Shown one piece after another: positions 58,701-64,000 of a stretch of 64,000 nt of DNA; position 1 is the first letter of the stretch, and each line of letters starts with the position of its first letter. A program made the position numbers and the translations under genes. A model generated the notes under the pieces. That model saw nothing but the letters and a program-made list of their open reading frames with translations. It was not told the DNA's origin and searched no databases. This stretch comes from Saccharomyces uvarum (taxonomy: Eukaryota; Ascomycota; Saccharomycetes; Saccharomycetales; Saccharomycetaceae). The stretch spans positions 909,001-973,000 of the forward strand of contig OX365939.1 in NCBI GenBank assembly GCA_947243795.1. Reading direction: 5' to 3'.

Positions 58701-59435
58701 AAGAAGACGACTGCTGCGGTCGATAAAAAGAAAAAGAATAGGCATGTTTCTTTTTCAGATGATATCAGCATTATACCAAGAAGTGAGGAGCCTGAAGTGA
58801 AAGTAACTAGAAGTCTTTCTTCGGTACTAAAGGAAAAGAAATCAAGTCTAAAAGAAACAAAACCCTCTTCACCGCCTCCGATCAGTGCGAGTGACGATGA
58901 AGATGATGAAGATGATTACACGCCTTCTATTTCCAGTTCATTAATGAAAGCTGAAACGAAGAATAACGGTAACAGGATAACTCCTACTGAACAAGTTTTT
59001 AGTGCGAGTATATATGATGATCCGCAAACTATGCAGCCTAAACAGTCTCAGCCCTCTGCTACAGCTTCAAGACATGCAAATTCAAAGACATATGCAACTA
59101 GTGGTTCACCAGGCATTTTAAGTGCCTCCGATTATGGTGAGCCTGACCAGACCGCATCGAGCGCATCACATAGTTGGCAACCTCAGCTTCTGGGTAATGA
59201 GAACCAATACCCAACAACTCCTATGGGATCTCATGGGTCATTGTCTGCACATCCGCAAGTGAGTTTTCCTACTGGTCCAGAAAACGCATGTAGTTCAGAT
59301 TCTTATCCACAACCTCAACCCCAACCTCCAACCCTAATGGTTCCTGGTAGTGGGCCTGCAGGCGTGCGCAACAGTTCTAGACGGAATGCATCATCTAGCC
59401 CTTTCATTCCCAAAAAAAGGAAACCTAGATCATAA
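52761..59435 (+). CDS. SEN1: RNA/DNA helicase Sen1 (senataxin homologue)
   Basis: This 2224-residue protein (S. cerevisiae 2231) is the helicase of the Nrd1-Nab3-Sen1 complex. It terminates RNA polymerase II on snoRNAs and cryptic transcripts and resolves R-loops. Residues 1 to about 975 form the helical N-terminal domain that contacts Pol II. The superfamily 1B core includes GPPGTGKTKT (motif I, about 1347), DEACQC (motif II, about 1579), QYRMHP (about 1643), DGFQGQEKE (about 1770) and ALTRAK (about 1806), all intact. The tail (about 1890-2224) is disordered, with a lysine-rich nuclear-localisation block (about 1911-1946) and an RHVSF motif (about 1993-1997) matching the Glc7-phosphatase docking site known in S. 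cerevisiae Sen1. Confidence 0.98.
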   Translation: MSSINPDNDNKEVASNTNTQLASVYTKAQSYIPQIEQVYQGTNPNIQEAKLLGELLQVLAEVPKGTHLFCDPVLEPISIFSLTIFSFNEEATATWLKNHFDPILSVCDKCILNFARGKCKMLQHFAIQRHVPHEHVAKFNDIVCQWRVEAVFPILRNISVNDNTGINITKEIEIAMYECLCNPHMLRLNKDLKATFEAIFKFFYNTKHRLLDVTNPSSIKTFISGVIFCWCEGSKEENDWSQAFLMDLYSRKFHINVSSLTPDIIEEVYIHILFLQNPANWTEVVVSQFWSRLLPVFNLFDKDVFVEYFQVPKNAESLKKSFKFPLEPIYKMWYNHLSKSYHDKPLDFLLRALTMFLNKFGSEFWSKIEPFTFHNILDIIFNRDSFPVKLIRIQDNPIVEHQTEIYYQLTGSVTDLLSWTLPFYHALTPSKRIQMVRKVSMAFLRVIANYPSLKSIPKACLMNSSTALLRAVLTIKQNERAMLYKNDEFETVLLTKTDSRALLNNPLIQDIIIRSASNPNEFYPGLGPASVSVATSTMMVLAECIDFDILLLCHRTFKLYSGKPISEIPISTNVLENVTNKIDLRSFHDGPLLAKQLLISLKNINGLLIVPTNTPVAKAHNALNQKFLLLSTRLMEKFADILPDQLSKILSNKDASQGFWSCIFSSDRHLYQAATNILYNTFDVEGRLEGILAILNNNLTVNLGNINVMLQRLINCEFYEPCPRAVLVLMDVVSAFVDPVSGVFANYQTLKNENTEEEFLRFWELCWLFLDTIYKFTLKWASKYDYSELENFTKDTLDLSRSLVDSFREFSDILQGQDKNLLLNVLETFKNMLYWLRLSDEVLLESCVRLIISTSDLAREKHVKVEDSLVEMMAKYASKARKFSNKLTEQQASEILQKAKIFNKALTEQVATDAESYRKEKELSKLGKVIDLTDSVSASPSLSPSLPSVVSGSSAESRADYLQRKALSSSITGRPRVAQPKITSFGTFQPSTNVNLQRTKPVKPLSKMELARMQLLNNRVIHPPSAPAFHTKGRGLSSKNDSSSEESDNDIESARELFAVAKARGKGIQTVDINGKVVKKQSAAELAKQELEYMRKRLNVDMNPLYETILQWDYTRNSEYPDDEPIENYFDVKDSFNSPVDYQKTMRPLLLLESWQGLCSSRDREDYKPFSIIVGNRTAVSDFYDVYASVTKQVLQDCGISESDLIVMAFLTDFRQGKRLSSDDFKRAQHTCLAKVRTLKNTKGGNVDVTLRIHRNHSFSKFLTLRSEIHCVKVMQMTTVEREYSTLEGLEYYNLVGQILHAKPSPPVNVGTDEIEMVKKSYKLNTSQAGAIVNSVSKEGFSLIQGPPGTGKTKTILGIIGYFLSTKNAPPSNVIKAPIESHSSSTEQLLKKQKILICAPSNAAVDEICLRLKGGVYDKQGHQFKPQLVRVGRSDVVNVAIKDLTLEELVDKRIGERNYEIRNDPELERKFNNAVTKRRELRDKLNSESGNPESPMSTEDISKLQLKIRELSKIINELGRDRDEMREKNSVNYRNRGLDRRNAQAHILAVSDIICSTLSGSAHDVLATLGITFDTVIIDEACQCTELSAIIPLRYGGKRCIMVGDPNQLPPTVLSGAASNLKYNQSLFVRMEKNSSPYLLDVQYRMHPSISKFPSLEFYQGRLKDGPGMDILNKRPWHECKPLAPYKFFDIISGRQEQNTKTMSYTNMEEVRVAIELIDFLFRNFDNKIDFTGKIGIISPYREQMQRMRREFARYFGGMINKSIDFNTIDGFQGQEKEIILISCVRADDTKSSVGFLKDFRRMNVALTRAKTSIWVLGHQKSLTKSKLWKHLIEDAKGRNCLEYACSGFLDPRNIRAQSLLKKYSVPVLSEQEDDYKLPMEYITKSPADAESNKEAKKRKIVDEGDETKKISKKKKKDKEKKKEKSKDKKKLKTDEKKKKEKEGELSSTSSGTKKKSSIFGGASVANIVVSKSSLDVSDSKKTTAAVDKKKKNRHVSFSDDISIIPRSEEPEVKVTRSLSSVLKEKKSSLKETKPSSPPPISASDDEDDEDDYTPSISSSLMKAETKNNGNRITPTEQVFSASIYDDPQTMQPKQSQPSATASRHANSKTYATSGSPGILSASDYGEPDQTASSASHSWQPQLLGNENQYPTTPMGSHGSLSAHPQVSFPTGPENACSSDSYPQPQPQPPTLMVPGSGPAGVRNSSRRNASSSPFIPKKRKPRS

Positions 59436-59637
59436 TTATTTACCATTCATTGGAGAAAATTGATAGGAATTATACTTACATATCTATAGATATCAAATGT
59501 AGCGACAGTATTATTTTCTTAATTTAATGGCAAACGCATATTTTTTCTGATTAGAAAATAAGCATTAAATTATCACATGAACATATAATTTTTCATATGG
59601 ATTATCATCATTAGCTACTTCGGCTGCTTCGGTTTGT

Positions 59638-61002
59638 TTAGTCAACCTTCTTTGATATGGCGCCGTTTTTATTAGTGTTGATTATACTCTCAGATATCCC
59701 AATTTTTGGAGGCGATTTACTTGCCACTAAGAACGGGGGTTGTGTAGGCTGCCTTAAACTTGAATTTGCCTTTGAGTTTTTATTATGTTTACGTATGTCA
59801 ATAGGTCGAGAAGGCGTTCCATTGTCATTACCTTGAGGAGTGGTAGTGTCTTGGGTGTTCAGCTCTTCACAAGCTTTGAAGAGTACATCTCTTTCGTTGG
59901 ATATTAAAGTTGTCGTGAGTTTTTCATTGGATGAATCGAGAAGATTATTGAGGTATTGTATCGTGGATTTTATCATGCTGGTCATATCGCTGGGCGATAA
60001 CTTTGAGTTTGAGCTACTCCGGAGTTTAGTTATCAGTTCGTTCTCCAAATCTCCCACTCTTCTTTGAGAATCCAGCCATAAATCACGTTGTGCTACCAAT
60101 GCGGAGGACTCGTTTTTATTTTTGGTTAATTGGTCTTTTAGATCATCAATCTTTAATTCGATGAGGTCTTTCATATGGACAAAATTTTTCTTGTTAATAG
60201 TCACCCTTTCAATGTAATTTTCGTCAGTGTCTGACAATCTCAGGTTGAATAACTTCTCTGATAGTGATTTTTCCTGCGTTAAGGGTGATTCGAACCCTAT
60301 CTTCTTCATTAGTTGAATCTTTGACTCTTCGATCTTGGATAAATGGAAATCGATATTGCCAATTTCAGAGCGTATTCGTCCAGATTGTCTTTTCAGCTCC
60401 TGCTCGATGAACTTGTCATCCTTTTTGAAGTCTCTTAATAAAGTCTCCAGTTTTGTTATTTCCGATTTGGCTTGTCTATGAGACAACTGCAGTAGTTTGT
60501 AATTAGATAGCATCTGATCGGCGGAAGAGTCCGTGTTTTGTGTTTCTTCGATCCTGTCATCCAGATCAGTCCTAAACGATAACGTTGTATTCTCTGCACC
60601 CACCGACTCGATGTATTTGTTTAGTGGCGTCCTGTAATGCGAGGAAATGGAGATGATGGCGTTCTTGTCGATAACATAGTCCACTTGAGCGGTGTCCGCT
60701 TCTTGCTCGATGTGCCACGATTCCCGTTCCTTCCAAAGAAGACGCTCACTTTCGTTCAAGTCTAGTAGGTCTTGCTTGTCGCGGAACAATGAACCAATCT
60801 CTCTCTTTAAGAGACCATCATGGGACACTAAGAGATCGTTGACTCTGCATAAATCATTAAGGCAAATGGTGATGTCTTTCCGGATGTTTGTAACTTGGGA
60901 GGCAGAGTTTACGTCAGACAACGCCTTTTCGTGCAGTCCAACCAAACTAGTCAAGTATTGCGAAATTTCTTCCTTCTTTTCTAAAACCTGATTTAGTTCC
61001 AT
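59638..61002 (-). CDS. ATG23: Autophagy peripheral membrane protein Atg23
   Basis: This 454-residue protein (S. cerevisiae 453) works with Atg9 and Atg27 to form Golgi-derived vesicles for the cytoplasm-to-vacuole pathway and autophagy. The protein is dominated by long coiled-coil helices (about 1-60, 150-250, 280-330) and ends in a Ser/Asn/Pro-rich basic tail ([15 protein letters not shown] onward). No membrane segment is present, in agreement with peripheral membrane binding as a dimer. The start is ATG 61002 ([13 protein letters not shown]); an in-frame upstream ATG at 61086 would add 28 residues ([11 protein letters not shown]...) that do not resemble the family, so I reject it. Confidence 0.94.
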   Translation of the reverse strand: MELNQVLEKKEEISQYLTSLVGLHEKALSDVNSASQVTNIRKDITICLNDLCRVNDLLVSHDGLLKREIGSLFRDKQDLLDLNESERLLWKERESWHIEQEADTAQVDYVIDKNAIISISSHYRTPLNKYIESVGAENTTLSFRTDLDDRIEETQNTDSSADQMLSNYKLLQLSHRQAKSEITKLETLLRDFKKDDKFIEQELKRQSGRIRSEIGNIDFHLSKIEESKIQLMKKIGFESPLTQEKSLSEKLFNLRLSDTDENYIERVTINKKNFVHMKDLIELKIDDLKDQLTKNKNESSALVAQRDLWLDSQRRVGDLENELITKLRSSSNSKLSPSDMTSMIKSTIQYLNNLLDSSNEKLTTTLISNERDVLFKACEELNTQDTTTPQGNDNGTPSRPIDIRKHNKNSKANSSLRQPTQPPFLVASKSPPKIGISESIINTNKNGAISKKVD

Positions 61003-61824
61003 CTTAAGTTCTCCCCTTCGTTGTCTCTTTGAACACTCTCGATGGGAATGTGTGAAAAAAAAACAATAATACGCGTCAATATGCACACCTTACTGTCACC
61101 CTGCGATTGACTAGCAACTTTCCAATATCCCCTATATTGCTCCTTCTTTCAGTCTTTCTTGTATGAGATCTACAGTATAAAAAGACTATTACTTTTGTTA
61201 ATTACAGACCTAAACGCCAAAATGCACGCCCTTAAATTTTGACAAGGACACATACTCATCCCCCACGGGCCCTGCTAGGGCTTGGGCATCCCGCAAGAAC
61301 GTGCAAGCAGCCCCGGAAAGACTACGAGTCTCTGCACGCGAGTATACTACCTACTCTTGCGTCAATCAAGCGGGCTTCCCTCAACGTCATAATCGCCTTT
61401 TCCACTACCACGGTGCTTTTAACTCTGGTTAATTACATAAGTATTGGCCTTCAAAGCCGTACACGTTTCTTTTTCCGAAAAATTGAAAAATTTTTCACTT
61501 TGTAAAAAATTAGAAAAGAAATGTATAAATAGTTGAATAGTTTGCCCTTTTGACATATGGTAAGATGTTTAACTGGTAGGGAACCCCGTTTCTTCATTTC
61601 AGGTTCGTGGGCTTGTGCATTTTCACCTAGTATACTGGGAGCTTTCTTTTCTAGATTCTATTTCTTTTCTTTCATAGTTTTTTATATAGGTAAATTAACA
61701 CTCATAAACGCACCTCATCTCATCCCGTCTCATTCTTATTCTAGCAAAAGAAAGAGTCAATTACAGGTTAAGATCAGTAACAATACATCAGTGCAACGAA
61801 TAACTCCGAATTCACGCAAAAACA
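61003..61824. other. Divergent intergenic region ATG23 / IMD3
   Basis: 822 bp. On the IMD3 side, TATAAATA at 61524-61531 is a candidate TATA box about 300 bp before the ATG. Several ATGs in the intervening leader open a 129-codon frame (61557-61946) that overlaps the IMD3 start out of frame. A GC-richer block at about 61258-61345 is unexplained. No supported gene. Confidence 0.5.
61524..61531 (+). promoter_or_regulatory. Candidate TATA box of IMD3
   Basis: TATAAATA is a consensus TATA element, about 294 bp upstream of the IMD3 ATG. That is a long distance, so either the leader is long or initiation scans well downstream, as described for the paralogue IMD2. Confidence 0.45.
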
Positions 61825-63396
61825 ATGGCCGCTGTAAAAGACTACAAGACTGCCTTGGAATTCGCCAAGAGCTTACCAAGATTAGATGGTTTGTCTGTCC
61901 AAGAATTGATGGACTCCAAGATCAGAGGTGGGTTGACCTACAATGATTTCTTGATCTTACCAGGTTTAGTCGATTTCCCATCCTCTAATGTTGGCTTGCA
62001 AACCAAGCTAACCAAGAGAATCACATTGAACACTCCTTTTGTTTCCTCTCCTATGGACACCGTTACAGAGTCTGAAATGGCCATCTTCATGGCTCTATTG
62101 GGTGGTATCGGTTTCATTCACCATAACTGTACTCCAGAGGACCAAGCCGACATGGTTAGAAGAGTTAAGAACTACGAAAATGGGTTCATTAACAACCCTA
62201 TAGTGATTTCTCCAACCACCACAGTTGGCAAAGCTAAGGCTATGAAGGAGGAATTCGGGTTTTCCGGATTCCCTGTCACAGAAGATGGGAAAAGAAACGG
62301 CAAGTTGATGGGTATCATCACTTCTCGTGATTTCCAATTCATTGAAGATAACTCTTTGCTTGTTCAAGACGTCATGACCAAGGACCCTGTTACCGGCGCT
62401 CAAGGTATTACGTTATCTCAAGGTAATGAAATTCTGAAGAACATCAAAAAGGGTAAGCTATTGATTGTTGACGACAAGGGTCATTTAGTTTCCATGCTTT
62501 CCAGAACAGATTTGATGAAGAATCAAAACTACCCATTAGCCTCTAAATCTGCCACCACAAAGCAATTGCTATGTGGTGCTGCTATTGGTACCATCGAAGC
62601 TGACAGGGAAAGATTGAGTTTATTAGTCGAAGCTGGCTTAGATGTTGTTATCTTGGACTCTTCTCAAGGTAACTCTATTTTCCAATTGAACATGATCAAG
62701 TGGATCAAAGAAACCTTCCCAAATTTGGAAATCATTGCTGGTAATGTTGCCACCAGAGAACAAGCCGCCAATTTGATTGCTGCCGGTGCTGATGGTTTGA
62801 GAATTGGTATGGGTTCCGGTTCCATTTGTATCACTCAAGAAGTTATGGCTTGTGGTAGACCACAAGGTACTGCCGTTTACAATGTTTGTGAATTTGCTAA
62901 CAAATTCGGCGTTCCATGTATGGCTGATGGTGGTGTTCAAAACATCGGTCACATCACCAAGGCTCTTGCTCTTGGTTCTTCTACTGTTATGATGGGTGGT
63001 ATGTTAGCCGGTACTACCGAATCACCAGGTGAATATTTCTATCAAGATGGTAAAAGATTAAAGGCTTATCGTGGTATGGGTTCCATTGATGCTATGCAAA
63101 AGACCGGTAATAAGGGCAATGCATCCACTTCTCGTTACTTTTCTGAATCTGACAGTGTGTTGGTTGCACAAGGTGTTTCTGGTGCTGTTGTTGACAAGGG
63201 TTCTATCAAGAAGTTCATTCCATACTTGTTCAATGGTTTACAACATTCTTGTCAAGACATTGGATCCAAATCTTTGACTTTATTGAAAGAAAATGTCCAA
63301 AAAGGTGAAATTAGATTTGAATTTAGAACCGCTTCTGCTCAATTAGAAGGTGGTGTCAGTAATTTACATTCTTACGAAAAACGTTTACATAATTAA
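61825..63396 (+). CDS. IMD3: Inosine-5'-monophosphate dehydrogenase Imd3
   Basis: This 523-residue enzyme oxidises IMP to XMP, the rate-limiting step of GMP synthesis. The TIM barrel starts [11 protein letters not shown] (about 33-43). Two CBS domains are inserted at about 115-235. The catalytic loop [11 protein letters not shown] carries the active cysteine near 334. Residue 253 is alanine (CGAAIGT), as in the mycophenolate-sensitive isozymes Imd3 and Imd4; the resistant Imd2 has serine there. The frame has no intron, unlike IMD4, and the convergent CNA1 fixes the locus as IMD3. Codon use looks strongly optimised, suggesting high expression. Start ATG 61825 follows an A-rich leader. Confidence 0.96.
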   Translation: MAAVKDYKTALEFAKSLPRLDGLSVQELMDSKIRGGLTYNDFLILPGLVDFPSSNVGLQTKLTKRITLNTPFVSSPMDTVTESEMAIFMALLGGIGFIHHNCTPEDQADMVRRVKNYENGFINNPIVISPTTTVGKAKAMKEEFGFSGFPVTEDGKRNGKLMGIITSRDFQFIEDNSLLVQDVMTKDPVTGAQGITLSQGNEILKNIKKGKLLIVDDKGHLVSMLSRTDLMKNQNYPLASKSATTKQLLCGAAIGTIEADRERLSLLVEAGLDVVILDSSQGNSIFQLNMIKWIKETFPNLEIIAGNVATREQAANLIAAGADGLRIGMGSGSICITQEVMACGRPQGTAVYNVCEFANKFGVPCMADGGVQNIGHITKALALGSSTVMMGGMLAGTTESPGEYFYQDGKRLKAYRGMGSIDAMQKTGNKGNASTSRYFSESDSVLVAQGVSGAVVDKGSIKKFIPYLFNGLQHSCQDIGSKSLTLLKENVQKGEIRFEFRTASAQLEGGVSNLHSYEKRLHN

Positions 63397-63665
63397 TGGG
63401 TAACTTAGATTCGTTTACGAAATAAAAACAAAAAATACTTATTTATATATCTGGCTTCTAGTTTAGCTCAAAACAAGTGAGACTAAACCAAACAGACGTT
63501 TTTATTTTCCAAGTCGTTCGTCATTAAAACGGCAGAAAAATTCGCAACCGTTTGATATCGTCCTTTTAGAGCTTCTTTTCGTTAAACTGCTCCACAGTTC
63601 AACAACAAGTCACGCCAATATAAAATTCCAACTTTACATTTCATTAAAAAAAAGGATTATAGCAG

Positions 63666-64000
63666 TTATTTTTCTTCAACTCTTTTTAATATTTCTTCGT
63701 AATGTTTAATCTTTTCCCGTTCAACTTCTGATAAAGAGGGTGGTAGTTTTTCATTGATACGATCCTCCTTTCTAGCTTTTTCAAAGGTGCTTAGTGTTTC
63801 ATCAAGCCCTTCTGACCCACGAGCTAAAGCACCGCGGGGTAGAACACCGGCATTCATCGTCTTCAAATACTCAACTTTATCACTCTCTTCCCTTAGAACT
63901 GAAAACATTCTTGAAACTTTAGCGATGGCCAAGATCTTATTTCTCAGAGCTTTTCTTCTGGTGTCATCTTCTAATATCGCGGATGATGTCTTTTTGCTAG
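63666..64000 (-). CDS. CNA1: Calcineurin catalytic subunit Cna1 (C-terminal part only)
   Basis: The open frame reaches the window edge, so only the last 111 codons plus a partial one are visible. They contain the calmodulin-binding helix and what follows it (RKALRNKILAIAKVSRMFSVLRE), then the Gly/Leu-rich linker (NAGVLPRGALARGSEGLDE) and the autoinhibitory segment ending FEKARKEDRINEKLPP, equivalent to the human FEEAKGLDRINERMPP motif. Calcineurin is the calcium/calmodulin-dependent phosphatase that activates Crz1. The C-terminus ends KRVEEK, then a TAA at 63668-63666. S. cerevisiae has two paralogues; CNA1 is chosen because it lies convergent with IMD3. TTG at 63932 is an internal codon. Confidence 0.93.
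   Translation of the reverse strand, partial: SKKTSSAILEDDTRRKALRNKILAIAKVSRMFSVLREESDKVEYLKTMNAGVLPRGALARGSEGLDETLSTFEKARKEDRINEKLPPSLSEVEREKIKHYEEILKRVEEK

Noticed and set aside
58385-58771. A 128-codon Phe/Leu/Ser-rich minus-strand frame in SEN1
   Set aside because: It is the complement of the lysine codons in the SEN1 tail, an artefact of composition.
61003-61086. An N-terminal extension of ATG23 from an upstream in-frame ATG
   Set aside because: The added 28 residues do not resemble Atg23, and the ATG at 61002 gives the expected length.
1-64000. CRISPR arrays, operons, phage or toxin-antitoxin systems
   Set aside because: No direct-repeat array, polycistronic layout or bacterial gene was seen; every substantial gene is a eukaryotic nuclear gene of known yeast synteny.

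Overview
The window is a gene-dense, AT-rich nuclear segment of a budding yeast of the genus Saccharomyces. Evidence: compact genes with almost no introns; spliceosomal signals of the strict yeast type (GTATGT and TACTAAC); Pol III tRNA genes with T-tract terminators; fossil LTRs of the Ty1/Ty2 (delta) and Ty3 (sigma) families beside those tRNAs; and a gene order that follows, gene for gene, the right arm of S. cerevisiae chromosome XII from DUS4 (YLR405W) to CNA1 (YLR433C). Several products (Rpn13, Dck1, Spp382, the Sen1 tail) differ from the S. cerevisiae sequences I remember by roughly 10-15 percent of residues. The Ty2 that sits between VIP1 and CTR3 in the S. cerevisiae reference is absent. 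I therefore infer a non-cerevisiae member of the S. cerevisiae clade (mikatae, kudriavzevii, jurei, arboricola, uvarum or eubayanus type) but cannot name the species from sequence alone.

Layout. 1-7.1 kb: DUS4 (5' end outside the window), intron-containing RPL31B, the uncharacterised YLR407W orthologue, BLS1 and UTP21. 7.4-15 kb: VIP1, the copper transporter CTR3, BER1, then about 2 kb with only a doubtful small ORF. 15-22 kb: the convergent Sur7/PalI-family pair INA1 and PUN1, a locally GC-rich intergenic region, then VPS36 and CDC73 convergent. 22-30 kb: a DEAH helicase (YLR419W), tRNA-Leu(UAA) with a sigma LTR 15 bp upstream, URA4 and RPN13. 30-40 kb: DCK1, ATG17, SPP382. 40-42 kb: tRNA-Asn(GUU), a delta-like LTR and a gene-free stretch. 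42-64 kb: TUS1, TDA5 (intron reconstructed here), MAG2, CRN1, SEN1, ATG23, IMD3 and the 3' end of CNA1.

The genes are unrelated housekeeping and stress functions (ribosome biogenesis, RNA processing, autophagy, Rho/Rac signalling, pyrimidine and guanine synthesis, proteasome, ESCRT-II, copper uptake), each with its own promoter. Recognisable regulatory motifs fit the genes: Mac1 copper-response elements at CTR3, a CGG-N6-CCG Ppr1 site at URA4, a PACE element at RPN13, PAC and RRPE motifs at UTP21, and Rap1-like sites at RPL31B. I saw no CRISPR, operon, intact mobile element or novel multigene system. The most interesting features are the tandem-repeat ectodomain of INA1, the Ty-free CTR3 promoter, and the unexplained sequence in the two roughly 2-kb intergenic regions.
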